Notes: generated by a model not told the origin, from the letters alone. 64,000 nucleotides of DNA from Sphingomonas kyeonggiensis (GCF_014196745.1 NZ_JACIEH010000006.1:1-64000), one strand, 5' to 3'; numbered from the stretch's first letter, positions 32,204 through 42,020 are shown. Program-made: numbers and translations.

Positions 32204-35200
32204 TCAGAACTTCAGCGTGGTGCCGAGGAAGAAGCCCATTCCCATCGCGTCATAGGTGGTCGGATAGGTGTTGGCGCGCGGGTTGTTGACGATCGGCGGC
32301 TTGTGATCGAGCAGGTTGTTCACCCCGCCGAACAGCCGGAAATTGTCCAGCCGATAGGCGAAGGACAGGTCGAAATATTGCTGCGGGCGGATCCGCGGAT
32401 TGACCAGGTTCGCCATGTCGGGCGTGGCCGCGCCGCGGCGCTTGGGCAGCAGATAGGTGTCGATCGTCACGGCGTCGATGAAGCGGCCGCGCAGGCTGAG
32501 GTCGAGCGGGCCGTTCCGCCAGGTCATGCGGGTCACCCCGCGAAACTCGGGGATCGGCTCGCCGCAGGTGGTGCCGAACGCGCCGACGCACTGGTTGCTG
32601 ACCGCCGGTAGCGCCGCGACCGGCACCGAGGTGAAGGCGCGCGTCCAGGTCCAGTTGGTACCCAGCTCGAGCGTGCTGCGCCCGTCGCCCAGGCCCGGCA
32701 GCGCGAAGCCCAGATCGAAGGCGTAGCGCGCGCCGAAGTCGATCCCCGAGGTCTTGAGCGAGCCGGTGTTCGCCTGGAGGATGCGCGCGGTATATTGGCC
32801 GGCGATCTCGCCGGTTGCCGGATTGCGGCTGATCGCGCGGCAGAACGCGCTCGAGGCGTCCTGGACGATGTTGTAGCAGAGGTTGAGCGTGTTGTTCAGG
32901 CCGCCGCCGAGCGGCGCGATCGCCCCGTCGAGCGTGATGTTGAAATAGTCGATAGTCAGCGCCAGCCGCGGGATCGCGCGCGGCGTGAAGGTGGCGCCCA
33001 GCGTATAGGTGTTGGAGCGCTCCTCGCCGACATTGGGATTGCCGCCATAGGTGGCGGTGACCGTGTTGTTCTGCTGGACCGGCGCGGTGAACACCATTCC
33101 GGCCGGCACGCCGGTGGCGATGCACAGGTCGCGTACCGCCGCGGTCTGCTGTGCGGTCGGCTGGCGGCTCGAGCAGGGATCGATCGCCGCCTCGCTGCTC
33201 TGGCGCAGGCCGCCGAACAGCTCGCCGACATTGGGCGCACGCACCGCACGCTGATACTGGCCGCGCAGTGCGAGATTGTCGTCCACCCGCCACTCGATGC
33301 CGCCGAGATAGGTCCAGACCCCGCCGACGCCCTTCAGGTCGTAGTTGGAGTAGCGGAAGGCGCCATTGGCGGTGAGCTTCTGGATCAGTGGCAGATCGTG
33401 GAGCAGAGGCAGCTTCACTTCGCCGAACAGCTCGCGCGCAGTGATGCTGCCCCGGGTCGGCAGGCTGGCCGGGAAGCCGACCGCGTCGCCCGAGGCGAGG
33501 AAGCTGTCCGGATCGTAGCGCGCCGACGATTTGCGCCACTCGGCACCCAGCGAGAAACCGGCCGGGCCGGCGGGCAGGGTGAATAGCGTGCCCGACAGCG
33601 TCGCCGAGGCGACCTGCTGCTTCGCCACGCTGCGGTTGGTCGCATCGCCGATGATCGCATCGACCCCGGCCTGGGAGAGGTTCTGGCCGAAGATGTTGAG
33701 CAGCGGCGCGGCGCCGTTCTGCGAGAGCAGGCCGGCCTGGAAGCGGGTGCGTGAGATATTGCCGTCCTGGGTGTCGCGCTGCCGGGTCTCGGCATAGCTG
33801 TAATAGACGTCGTAGCGGAGATCGCTCAGGAAGCCTGGCGAGACGCTGCCGATCGCGCCACGCAGGCCGAACACGCCGCGCACCACGTCGCGCCGGCTGT
33901 GATTGACCCGTTGGCCGACCTCGACCAGCCGCCGCGCGGCGGTGATCGCCACCAGCCCGTCGCCGGGGCGGTTGGTCGCGCTCGAGGTGCGCTCGGCCAG
34001 GTCGAGCTGGCGCAGCACATTCTGCATCGCGGGGGTGAGATAGGGGTTGTTCGTGTTGAACAGGAAGGTGCCGCTGATGCTCGCCGGGGCGAGCTGCTGG
34101 TCGACCTGGTTGCGGCTGTAGTGGAACTCGCCATAGGCGGTCGCCGCGTCGCTGAAGTCGTAATGGCCGAACGCGTTCACCATCCAGCGCTTCTGCGGGA
34201 CGATCAGGTAATTGTCGGGCTGGAGGTTGTAATTGTCCTGCGGATCGAGCGCGGGTCGCGCCGCGGTGCCGGCATCGTTGAAGGTGAAGCCGCGCGAGCC
34301 TAGCCCGCCAAGGCCGGCGGCGACTAGTGCCGCATCGAGCGCGGCGTTCGAGGTCGAGGAGCCGACCAGCGGCACGCCGGTGAAGCGGCCATTGGGGATG
34401 TCGCCGCTGCCGCTGGCGATCAGGCCGGGCACGCCGCCGGCCGCGCGGCAGGTCGTGCCCGAGGGCACCGCGATCGGGGTGCCGGCGCCGCGCTTGTCAT
34501 AGCTGCCCGGCGTCACGCAGCCATCGACCAGCCATTGCGGGGCGAAGTCGCCGCGCGTCCGCCGGGTCACCGCGCCGCGATCGAGATAATTGCCAGAGAC
34601 GGTGATGTTGCCGCGGCCGCCGGCGAAGTTCTTACCGACGGTCAGGTCGATGCTGTAGGTCGGCGTGGCGGTCGGGCTGTCGAGGTTGAGCTGGCTGCCC
34701 AGCTCGATCCCGTTGAAATCGTCGCGCAGGATGAAGTTGATCACACCGGTGATCGCATCCGATCCATAGACAGCCGAGGAGCCGCCGGTGACGATCTCGG
34801 CGCGCTTCACCAGCGCGGTGGGGATCGTGTTGAGGTCGGTGACCTGCTCGGGGCCAGAGATGGTGAAGCGGCGGCCATTGACCAGCACCAGGTTCCGCGT
34901 CGCGCCGAAGCCGCGCAGATTGGCATCTGCGGTGCCGCCGGGCACGACGTTGCCGTATGCGCCGCCATTGGTCGACGGCACGAACTGAGTCGAATCGTTG
35001 AACAGGTCCTCGATGTTGATCGTGCCCGAGAGGCGGATGTCCTCTTCGCTGACCACCGCGACCGGCGCGGCGGAATCGCGGGCGCGCTGGGCGATGCGCG
35101 ATCCGGTGACGGTGATCTCCTGCGGTTCATCCTCGGCCGAGGCCGGCTCGGGCTGGGGGCGCGGGCCTTCGGGGATCGGGCCTAGGCTTATCGTCGATCC

Positions 35201-35473
35201 GGTGCGCGCGACGACCCGCAGGCCGGTGCCGCGCAGCAGCTGGTCGAGCGCGGCCTCGATCGTCATGCGGCCGTTCACTGCCTTGGTCGTCCGGCCCGAG
35301 AGCCGGCCGGCGGGCGCCACCACCTGGATGCCGGCCTGGCGGCTGAACTCCGGAATTCCCTTCACCGCGGGCTGCTCGCGCAGGCTGAACTGGCGCACCT
35401 GCGCCTGGGCCGGCTGCGAGACGCACGCTATCACCACGGCAATCGCCGTGCCACACACCATCCTGGACTGCAT
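32204..35473 (-). CDS. TonB-dependent receptor with STN signalling domain (FecA-like transducer)
   Basis: This 1089-aa receptor starts with a signal peptide ending AQPAQAQ-type, then an STN (secretin/TonB short) domain over about residues 28-105 (GIPEFSRQAGIQVV, RMTIEAALDQLLRGTGLRV). A TonB box region EITVTGSRIAQRA and a plug (GATRNLVLVNGRRF, YGSDAITGVINFILRDDF) follow. The barrel ends GTTLKF. STN domains relay substrate binding to a FecR-type anti-sigma factor, and the two genes upstream encode exactly such a FecI/FecR pair. GGGGAT precedes the ATG by about 8 bases. The set should switch on its own uptake when ligand is outside. The ligand is unknown; the system is iron-like only by architecture. 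Confidence 0.94.
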   Translation of the reverse strand: MQSRMVCGTAIAVVIACVSQPAQAQVRQFSLREQPAVKGIPEFSRQAGIQVVAPAGRLSGRTTKAVNGRMTIEAALDQLLRGTGLRVVARTGSTISLGPIPEGPRPQPEPASAEDEPQEITVTGSRIAQRARDSAAPVAVVSEEDIRLSGTINIEDLFNDSTQFVPSTNGGAYGNVVPGGTADANLRGFGATRNLVLVNGRRFTISGPEQVTDLNTIPTALVKRAEIVTGGSSAVYGSDAITGVINFILRDDFNGIELGSQLNLDSPTATPTYSIDLTVGKNFAGGRGNITVSGNYLDRGAVTRRTRGDFAPQWLVDGCVTPGSYDKRGAGTPIAVPSGTTCRAAGGVPGLIASGSGDIPNGRFTGVPLVGSSTSNAALDAALVAAGLGGLGSRGFTFNDAGTAARPALDPQDNYNLQPDNYLIVPQKRWMVNAFGHYDFSDAATAYGEFHYSRNQVDQQLAPASISGTFLFNTNNPYLTPAMQNVLRQLDLAERTSSATNRPGDGLVAITAARRLVEVGQRVNHSRRDVVRGVFGLRGAIGSVSPGFLSDLRYDVYYSYAETRQRDTQDGNISRTRFQAGLLSQNGAAPLLNIFGQNLSQAGVDAIIGDATNRSVAKQQVASATLSGTLFTLPAGPAGFSLGAEWRKSSARYDPDSFLASGDAVGFPASLPTRGSITARELFGEVKLPLLHDLPLIQKLTANGAFRYSNYDLKGVGGVWTYLGGIEWRVDDNLALRGQYQRAVRAPNVGELFGGLRQSSEAAIDPCSSRQPTAQQTAAVRDLCIATGVPAGMVFTAPVQQNNTVTATYGGNPNVGEERSNTYTLGATFTPRAIPRLALTIDYFNITLDGAIAPLGGGLNNTLNLCYNIVQDASSAFCRAISRNPATGEIAGQYTARILQANTGSLKTSGIDFGARYAFDLGFALPGLGDGRSTLELGTNWTWTRAFTSVPVAALPAVSNQCVGAFGTTCGEPIPEFRGVTRMTWRNGPLDLSLRGRFIDAVTIDTYLLPKRRGAATPDMANLVNPRIRPQQYFDLSFAYRLDNFRLFGGVNNLLDHKPPIVNNPRANTYPTTYDAMGMGFFLGTTLKF

Positions 35474-35556
35474 CGATAATCCCCGTTGGGCCGGCGAGCG
35501 CCGGCGTCATCCGGTAGATGGCGGAGCGGCGATCTTCCCCCACCGGCCCCGCGAAA

Positions 35557-36534
35557 TTATTTCGCAGGCGCTTTCCTGCTCAGCCGGATGGCGTTGCCGT
35601 CGATCGTCACCCGGGCATCCAGGCTGGCGGCGATTGCGCGAGCGAAGCCGCGCGGATCATTGGCGGCGAAGGTGCCGGTGATCGGCTCGCGGGCAAGGCT
35701 TGGGTCGGCGATGACGATCCGGGCGGTGCCGTAGCGATCGAACTGGGCGGCGACGCTGGCGAGCGTATCGCCTTCGAACGCCAGCATGCCCTCGCGCCAG
35801 GCGAGTGCGCGCTGGAGCGCATCCGGCTCCAGCCGGGTGACGCGCGCGCTGTCGGCGGCGGCCGGGGCATCCAGGCGCATATTGGCGTCGAGCGTCCGCA
35901 CCGCGCCGCCGGCCTTCGCACCAATCGCGACCTGGCCGTTCGAGACGATGACCGACAATGGCATGCCCTGGACCGCACGCACCCCGAAGGCGCTTTCCAG
36001 CGTGCGCAGCGTCAGCCAGCCGGCAAGGACGATGAAAGGCCGGCGCGGATCATGGGCGATCTCGAAAAAGGCATCACCCGCGACCAGCTCGACCAGGCGC
36101 CGGGTGCCGTCATAGCTGTGTCGAAGCGTGGTGCCGGGGCCGAGCGTGACCGCGGACCCATCCTCCAGCGTGATCCGGCGGACTTCCCCGATGCCGCTCT
36201 CCAGCGTCTCGGTGTCGCCGAGGAAGTGCGGCACGACGAGGACCCCGGCCAGCGCCGCGGCCAGCGCGGTGGCGCCGCCGCCGAGCAGCCGCCGTCGGCT
36301 GAGCAGAGGCGCGCGCTCCTCGGCCATGACGGGCGGCGCCGGCTCCCGTGCCACGGCCTGGCCGGCGTGATGCCAGAGCGCCCGGGCACGGGCGAGCGCG
36401 CCCACGCGGCGCGTGTCGCCGGCCAGCCACGCCTCGAGGGTCTGCTGCTCGGCTGCGCTCAGCCCGCGATCGAGCCGCGCCGCCCATTCGGACGCCGCGT
36501 CATCGATAGTGTCGGCTGTCTCGCGGTCGTGCAT
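35557..36534 (-). CDS. FecR-type anti-sigma/sensor protein
   Basis: This 325-aa protein has an N-terminal DUF4880 domain (ASEWAARLDRGLSAAEQQTL), one membrane helix (about residues 85-105, RRLLGGGATALAAALAGVLV) and a periplasmic FecR domain (RRITLEDGSAVTLGPGTTLR, VAGDAFFEIAHDPRRPF). The C-terminal STN-like stretch (FDRYGTARIVIADPSLA, GTFAANDPRGFARAIAASL) contacts the receptor's signalling domain. The start at 36534 begins the DUF4880 region and overlaps the sigma gene by 35 bases, implying translational coupling. It lies 83 bases upstream of the TBDR gene. Confidence 0.92.
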   Translation of the reverse strand: MHDRETADTIDDAASEWAARLDRGLSAAEQQTLEAWLAGDTRRVGALARARALWHHAGQAVAREPAPPVMAEERAPLLSRRRLLGGGATALAAALAGVLVVPHFLGDTETLESGIGEVRRITLEDGSAVTLGPGTTLRHSYDGTRRLVELVAGDAFFEIAHDPRRPFIVLAGWLTLRTLESAFGVRAVQGMPLSVIVSNGQVAIGAKAGGAVRTLDANMRLDAPAAADSARVTRLEPDALQRALAWREGMLAFEGDTLASVAAQFDRYGTARIVIADPSLAREPITGTFAANDPRGFARAIAASLDARVTIDGNAIRLSRKAPAK

Positions 36535-37144
36535 CCGGCGTGGCGTTCTTCTGGTTGGTTTCGGTCGGTTCCGGCGCGTCCGGTATCCTTCCCCCGGATG
36601 TAGATGCACGGGGGACCTGTTTTCCGCCACGTCCAAATTGCGCCATCAATATCCGGATGCCGCGGCCGATATGTTTTTCGACCGTGCTCTCGGAAAGCTG
36701 GGTCGCGGCGGCGACTTCGCGTTGTGACAGTCCCTCGATCCGGCGGAGCTGGAAGGCGCGCCGAGTCTGGGGCGGCATCGCCTCGATCGCGGCGGCAAGC
36801 TGACGCAGGTCCTCGCGACCGGCGGCGTGATCGAAGGGGGAGGGGGAATCGTCGGGCACTTCTATCTCGGTGAGATCGGCGACCGCGTTGATCGAGACGA
36901 TCTTGGCCCGGCGCACGCCCTGCAGGAACAGCGAGCGCGCGACCTGGAAGGCATAGGCCCGCGGATCCTGGATATCGACCACCGATGCCCGGGTGGCGAG
37001 CACCGCATAGGTTTCCTGTACCAGGTCATCGACGTCGCTGTCGTCCAGCGCGCTCAACCCGCGGAGCCAGCGCCGCAATGCCGGCTCGTGCGGCAATATG
37101 CGCGTGGCGAGCCAGTGGCTGCGATCGTCGGGCGGAGCGGTCAT
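36500..37144 (-). CDS. FecI-type ECF sigma factor
   Basis: This 214-aa sigma factor has region 2 (LSALDDSDVDDLVQETYAVL, DPRAYAFQVARSLFLQGVRR) and region 4 (MPPQTRRAFQLRRIEGLSQR, ESTVEKHIGRGIRILMAQ), with the EKH motif usual in the FecI group. An unusual basic, Pro-rich tail of about 40 residues follows region 4; it coincides with the 35-base overlap and the run-up to fecR. It is the first gene of the sigma-FecR-TBDR unit and would direct transcription of the receptor gene. Confidence 0.9.
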   Translation of the reverse strand: MTAPPDDRSHWLATRILPHEPALRRWLRGLSALDDSDVDDLVQETYAVLATRASVVDIQDPRAYAFQVARSLFLQGVRRAKIVSINAVADLTEIEVPDDSPSPFDHAAGREDLRQLAAAIEAMPPQTRRAFQLRRIEGLSQREVAAATQLSESTVEKHIGRGIRILMAQFGRGGKQVPRASTSGGRIPDAPEPTETNQKNATPDARPRDSRHYR

Positions 37145-37380
37145 CTCGGCCGCCCCCTGCCACGGCTTTGTGACAAGTCGGATGCGGTTGCCCGGTCGAT
37201 TCTTCCGATGGGCACGGGAATTTCCGCCTGCTCCCCGGTTACCAAACGCTCGGTTCGTCGCACGCCGCGCTCGCGCCAGCCGCTCCCCATGCCCTGTGTC
37301 CAGGGTTGTTCATGTGGCGGACAGCTTGACCCGAACACCCAAGGGACAGCCGGCGGGGGCAATTTTATGGAGGTTGCTCA

Positions 37381-38259
37381 ATGCGTGTCGTTCTCAAAAA
37401 GCCAGGGGTCAGCTTCCTGGTCGCCATGCTGGCCGTCTCGGCTTCCGGCAGCGCCTATGCGCAGCAGCAGCAGAGCGCACCTGATTCGAATATCGTCGTC
37501 AATGGTCCCGCCCCGTCCGAACTGACGGAAGGACCCGAAATCAAGGGTGTCATCACCGCGCGCCACGGTGACCGGTTCAAGGTCGCCACCGCCGACGGCA
37601 CCACGATCATCGCCATCACCGATACCACGCGGATCAAGTCCGGCGGCGGCTTCCTCGGCGGTGGCCAGAAGCTTGCGGCGGATTCGCTGCTCAACGGCCT
37701 GCCGGTCACCGTCAAGACGCTGCAGGCGCGCGATGCCCAGCCGGGCGGCGAGCTCTATGCGAGCCAGATCAACCTGCGGAAGAATGACCTGCGCACCGCG
37801 ACGATGATCCAGAGCGGCACCTCGCAGCGCTTCGACGAGCAGACCGCGGCGACCGAGGCCCTGCGCGGCCGCATGGCCGATATCGACAAGTACAACGTCA
37901 AGAGCACGACCAACGTGCACTTCGATGTGGGCCGTGCGGACATCTCGCCGGACGACAAGTCGCAGCTTTGCACCGCGGCCAGCGAGGCCCAGCAGACCGA
38001 GAACGCGCTGATGCTGGTGGTCGGCTATACCGATTCGACCGGCAGCGACGATCTCAACCAGGAGCTCAGCGAGAAGCGCGCGGCCAAGGTGATCAACTAT
38101 CTGCAGCAGGTCTGCGGCTGGAAGCCCTATCGCATGCTGACCCCGACCGGCATGGCCAAGGCCGACCCGCTGGCGAGCAACGATACGGCCGAGGGCAAGG
38201 CCCAGAATCGCCGTGTCGCGGTGAACATCCTGGTCAGCAAGAGCGTCGACGGCCTCTGA
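37381..38259 (+). CDS. OmpA-family outer-membrane/peptidoglycan-binding protein
   Basis: This 292-aa protein has a signal peptide (VAMLAVSASGSAYAQ) and a DUF5666-like or OB-type middle region (IKGVITARHGDRFKVATADG). A C-terminal OmpA domain spans about residues 175-285: VHFDVGRADISPDDKSQL, the peptidoglycan-contacting TDSTGSDDLNQELSEKRAA and the closing EGKAQNRRVAVNI. It should link the outer membrane to the cell wall. GGAGG lies 7 bases before the ATG. It is a monocistronic gene: a strong terminator follows and the divergent sigma operon starts 236 bases upstream. There is no beta-barrel, so it is not OmpA itself. Confidence 0.88.
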   Translation: MRVVLKKPGVSFLVAMLAVSASGSAYAQQQQSAPDSNIVVNGPAPSELTEGPEIKGVITARHGDRFKVATADGTTIIAITDTTRIKSGGGFLGGGQKLAADSLLNGLPVTVKTLQARDAQPGGELYASQINLRKNDLRTATMIQSGTSQRFDEQTAATEALRGRMADIDKYNVKSTTNVHFDVGRADISPDDKSQLCTAASEAQQTENALMLVVGYTDSTGSDDLNQELSEKRAAKVINYLQQVCGWKPYRMLTPTGMAKADPLASNDTAEGKAQNRRVAVNILVSKSVDGL

Positions 38260-38304
38260 GCCCCAGGATGGGCTCCGGACGGGCCTGAGCGGATACCCGC
38301 ACGT

Positions 38305-38343
38305 AAACGGGGTCGGAAGCGGCAAGCGCTTCCGGCCCCGTTT
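38305..38343 (+). terminator. Rho-independent terminator after the OmpA-family gene
   Basis: The arms 38305-38321 and 38327-38343 pair over 17 positions with one G-U wobble, around the loop GCAAG. The 3' arm ends in CCCCGTTT. It lies 46 bases after the stop codon. Confidence 0.8.
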
Positions 38344-38536
38344 CACATCTGCTGCCTGCGCAATGATAGGAAACCTACCGCGAAAGGCCAGGCGCCGATT
38401 CCGGCAGCCTTCTCCCATCAAGCTAAGCCGTGCATCGATCCATCGCGGCTTTGGTTTGGACGGCGTGGCGCCAACCCAATAGCTAGCGATCGAACCCGAC
38501 CCCTTGGAAACCGAGGGTGGCGACTAGGAGAAGATC

Positions 38537-39475
38537 GTGACGAGCTGGAACCCGGTTGAAATGGCGCGCAGCCTTGGCGGTGGCCTCCTGTCCTTCCCGG
38601 TCACCCATTTCGATGCCGAGGGCGGTTTCGTCGAAGATGCCTATCGTGCGCACTGTGCATGGATGCTCTCGCACGAGCTGACCGGCCTGTTCGCCGCGGG
38701 CGGCACCGGCGAGTTCTTCTCGCTCACCCCGGCGGAAGTGGTCACCGTCGTCCAGGCCGCCGTGGCCGAGGCAGCGGGCAAGCTGCCGGTCATCTCGGGT
38801 TGCGGCTATGGTACCGCGATCGCTACCGATATCGCCCGGGGCGCGGAGAAGGTGGGCGCCGATGGCCTGCTGCTGCTGCCGCCCTATCTGGTCGGTTCGA
38901 GCCAGGAAGGCCTGGCCGCGCATATCGAGGCGGTGTGCCGCTCCACCGGCCTGGGCGTGATCGTCTACAACCGCGACAATGCGGTGGTGAACGACGAGAC
39001 GCTCGCCCGGCTCTGCGAGCGCAACCCGAACCTGGTCGGCTTCAAGGACGGCGTGGGGGACATCGAGCTGATGACCCGCATCTTCGCGCGGATGGGTGAC
39101 CGGCTCACCTATATCGGCGGGCTTCCGACGGCGGAGACCTTCGCGACGCCGTACCTCACCATGGGCGTGACCACCTATTCCTCGGCGATCTTCAACTTCA
39201 TGCCGGAATGGGCGCTCGACTTCTACCGCGCCGTCCGCGCCGGCAATCAGGCCGAAGTGATGGCCCAGCTCAAGGCCTTCGTGCTGCCCTATATCGCGCT
39301 GCGCAACCGCGGGCGCGGCTATGCGGTGTCGATCGTCAAGGCGGGCATGCGCGTCGTCGGGCGCGATGCGGGGCCGGTACGCACCCCGCTCACCGACCTC
39401 AACGCTGCCGAGCATGACGAGCTGCGCGCGCTGGTCGAGGCGGTCTGGGCAAAGTCTCCCGCCCACGCGGCGTGA
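38537..39475 (+). CDS. kdgD: 5-dehydro-4-deoxyglucarate dehydratase
   Basis: This 312-aa enzyme of the dihydrodipicolinate-synthase/NAL aldolase family has the KdgD-specific start GGGLLSFPVTHFDAEGGF. It carries the Schiff-base Lys170 in LVGFKDGVGD, Tyr144 in VIVYNRDNAV and GGTGEFFSLTPAE. It converts 5-keto-4-deoxyglucarate to 2-oxoglutarate semialdehyde, CO2 and water in glucarate/galactarate breakdown. The start is GTG 38537 with AGGAG 7 bases upstream. The LysR regulator gene follows 30 bases downstream. With the hexarate-type MFS transporter and TBDR in this locus, it indicates growth on sugar diacids or uronates. Confidence 0.92.
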   Translation: MTSWNPVEMARSLGGGLLSFPVTHFDAEGGFVEDAYRAHCAWMLSHELTGLFAAGGTGEFFSLTPAEVVTVVQAAVAEAAGKLPVISGCGYGTAIATDIARGAEKVGADGLLLLPPYLVGSSQEGLAAHIEAVCRSTGLGVIVYNRDNAVVNDETLARLCERNPNLVGFKDGVGDIELMTRIFARMGDRLTYIGGLPTAETFATPYLTMGVTTYSSAIFNFMPEWALDFYRAVRAGNQAEVMAQLKAFVLPYIALRNRGRGYAVSIVKAGMRVVGRDAGPVRTPLTDLNAAEHDELRALVEAVWAKSPAHAA

Positions 39476-39505
39476 CAGCGGGCACGGAGGTGCTAGGCTA
39501 GGGTC

Positions 39506-40396
39506 ATGTTCGAGCTAAGCCAGCTCCGCTGCTTCGTCGCCGCGGCCGAGGAACTCCATTTCGGCCGCGCCGCGCAGCGCCTGAACATGACCCAGTCGCC
39601 ACTCAGCCGGCAGATCCAGCTGCTCGAGCGTATCCTGGGCGTCACGCTGCTCGAGCGGACCAGCCGCCAGGTGAGCCTCACCCCGGCTGGCCATGTCTTC
39701 CTGATCGAGGCGCGGCGGATCGTCCGGCTCGCCGAAAGCGCCTCGCTCTCCGCACGTCGGGTGGCGCAGGGCGATGCCGGCAAGGTGGCGATCGGCTTCA
39801 CCGCAGTCTCGGGCTACGGCCTGGTGCCGCACATCGTCGCCAATGCGCGGGCCAGCCTGCCCAATATCGATCTCGACCTGCACGAGATGGTCAGCGGCGA
39901 TCAGGTCGATGCGCTGCTCACCGGGCTGATCGACATAGGTTTTGTCCGGCCGCCGGTCGACCGGCACGAGTTCGAGACCCTGTGCGTGCTGCACGAGCCA
40001 CTGGTCGTGGCACTGCCGCCGGGCGATCCGCGCCAGTCCAAGCCCAGCTTCGAGCTCGCCGATTTCGATGATGCGCCGCTGATCATGTACGCCCGCCAGG
40101 GCGCGGGCTATTTCCACAACATGCTGGTGCGGCTGTTCGACGATGCCGGGGTGTCGCCGCTCTATGTGCAGCACGTGACGCAGATCCATTCGATGCTGGG
40201 CCTGGTCCATGCCGGCCTAGCCGCCGCCCTGGTGCCGCAATCGGCGTCGGGGCTGCACCTGATGGACGTCCAGTTCCGCGCGCTGCGTACCGATCCGGAG
40301 AATCCGGTCGAGCTGCACATGGCCTGGCGCCGCGACAACGCCAATCCGGCGCTGGAGCCGATGCGCCGGCTCTGCGCGCAGACGGCGGGCGCGTGA
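39506..40396 (+). CDS. LysR-family transcriptional regulator
   Basis: This 296-aa regulator has an N-terminal winged HTH (ELSQLRCFVAAAEELHFGRA, LNMTQSPLSRQIQLLERILG) and a two-lobed effector domain of the CatM/BenM/CbnR group (VSGYGLVPHIVANARASLP, DIGFVRPPVDRHEF). The effector is probably a sugar-acid intermediate. The gene is 30 bases after kdgD and overlaps the following esterase by GTGA, so it is inside the operon rather than divergent, which is less common for LysR genes. Likely targets are this operon and the divergent MFS/TBDR genes. Confidence 0.9.
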   Translation: MFELSQLRCFVAAAEELHFGRAAQRLNMTQSPLSRQIQLLERILGVTLLERTSRQVSLTPAGHVFLIEARRIVRLAESASLSARRVAQGDAGKVAIGFTAVSGYGLVPHIVANARASLPNIDLDLHEMVSGDQVDALLTGLIDIGFVRPPVDRHEFETLCVLHEPLVVALPPGDPRQSKPSFELADFDDAPLIMYARQGAGYFHNMLVRLFDDAGVSPLYVQHVTQIHSMLGLVHAGLAAALVPQSASGLHLMDVQFRALRTDPENPVELHMAWRRDNANPALEPMRRLCAQTAGA

Positions 40397-41943
40397 TAGA
40401 CCGGCGCCGCGTGGTGCTGGGCGGCGCGCTGCTGCTGCCTGCCGGCGCCGCGCTGGGCAAGGGCAGAGGCGATCCGGTGGCTACCACCCGTCATGGCCGG
40501 GTGCGCGGGCTGAACGAACAGGGCGTGCTGGTCTTCAAGGGCGTCCGCTATGGCGCCGATACCAGCACCCGCCGCTTCCGGCGGGCACTGCCGCCGGTCG
40601 CGTGGAAGGGCGTGGCCGACGCCACGCGCTACGGCCTTGCCGCGCCGCAGACCAAAGCCGAGGAGCCGACCAGCGAGGATTGCCTGTTCCTCAATATCTG
40701 GACGCCCGCGCTGGATGCGGGGAAACGCCCGGTGATGGTCTATCTCCATGGCGGCGCGCATGCGCATGGCTCTGGATCGGACCCGCTCTATGACGGCAGC
40801 CATCTCGTCCGTCGCGGCGATGTGGTGGTGGTCACGCTCAACCACCGGCTGGCGGCATTGGGCTATGCCTATCTCGCCCAGCTCGGCGGACCGGCGGAAT
40901 CGGGCAATGTCGGCAATCTCGACATCGTGCTCGCGCTGCAATGGGTGCGCGACAATATCGCGGGCTTTGGCGGCGATCCGTCGCGGGTGATGCTGTTCGG
41001 CCAGTCGGGCGGCGGCGCCAAGGTGGTGACGCTGATGGCGATGCCCGAGGCGCGCCCGCTCTTCCACCGCGCCGCGACGATGAGCGGCCAGCACGTCACC
41101 GCCGCCGGCCCGATGCACGCCACCGCGCGCGCCAGTGCCTGGATGGCGAGGGCGGGTACCGCCGATGTCGAGAGCCTTGCCACGCTGCCGGTCGAGAAGC
41201 TGGTCGAGGCGATGGGAATGACCGATCCGCTGGAGGGGAAGGGCGAGATCAGCTTCACCTCCACCCTCGATCACGGTGTGCTGCCGCGCCATCCGTTTGT
41301 CCCCGATGCCCCGCGCGAGGCAGGGCACATCCCGCTGATCGTCGGCAACACCCATGACGAAACCGGCTTCTGGCTGGGCGAGACCCTCAGGCGCGGCGAC
41401 ACCAGCTGGGACAATCTCACCGGGCGTGTCGCGGCGCAAATAACCAAGGATGTCGCGCCCGATTGGGTAGTGAAGCGCTACCGCGAGATCTATCCCCAGA
41501 AGACGCCCGGCGAGATCCTTCTCGCCGCGAGCACGGCCGGCCGTTCCTGGCCCGGCCATCTGATCCAGGCCGAGGAGCGGTCGAAGATCGGTGCGCCCAC
41601 TTGGATGTACCAGCTTGATTTCCCCGCGCCCGAGGCAGGCGGTATCCTCGGCGCCTTCCACACGCTCGATATCCCGCTGGTGTTCGACAACAGCGACGCC
41701 AAAGGCTCGCGCACCGGCGACGGACCGGAGGCGCGGCGGCTCGCTGGGCGGATGGCGGACAGCTTCATCGCCTTTGCCCGCACCGGCGATCCCAATTGCA
41801 CGAGCATCCCGGCCTGGCCGCGCTTCGACCTGGAGAAGCGGGCCACGATGCTCTTCGACATCGATATGCGCGTGATGAACGATCCCCGTCGCGAGGAGCG
41901 CCTGCTCTGGTCGGTTGCGCCTTATATCAAGCCGGGCGGGTAG
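40393..41943 (+). CDS. Type-B carboxylesterase, exported
   Basis: This 516-aa alpha/beta-hydrolase starts with a short twin-arginine-like signal (DRRRVVLGGALLLPAGAALG). It shows the type-B signature EDCLFLNIWTPAL, the oxyanion motif VYLHGGAHAHGSG, the nucleophile Ser205 in GQSGGGAKV, an acid in HDETGF and His in GAFHTLDIP. It would hydrolyse carboxylic esters in the periplasm. The start is GTG 40393, overlapping the LysR stop. Within a sugar-acid operon it may remove ester decorations (for example methyl or acyl esters of uronates), which is inference. Confidence 0.88.
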   Translation: MIDRRRVVLGGALLLPAGAALGKGRGDPVATTRHGRVRGLNEQGVLVFKGVRYGADTSTRRFRRALPPVAWKGVADATRYGLAAPQTKAEEPTSEDCLFLNIWTPALDAGKRPVMVYLHGGAHAHGSGSDPLYDGSHLVRRGDVVVVTLNHRLAALGYAYLAQLGGPAESGNVGNLDIVLALQWVRDNIAGFGGDPSRVMLFGQSGGGAKVVTLMAMPEARPLFHRAATMSGQHVTAAGPMHATARASAWMARAGTADVESLATLPVEKLVEAMGMTDPLEGKGEISFTSTLDHGVLPRHPFVPDAPREAGHIPLIVGNTHDETGFWLGETLRRGDTSWDNLTGRVAAQITKDVAPDWVVKRYREIYPQKTPGEILLAASTAGRSWPGHLIQAEERSKIGAPTWMYQLDFPAPEAGGILGAFHTLDIPLVFDNSDAKGSRTGDGPEARRLAGRMADSFIAFARTGDPNCTSIPAWPRFDLEKRATMLFDIDMRVMNDPRREERLLWSVAPYIKPGG

Positions 41944-42020
41944 TAGGCTTCGCCACCAGGGCTTGACCCCAAGGTCCGCTTCTTCTGTTCTGCGCGAAGG
42001 CCCCGGCAGGAGGATCGCGC

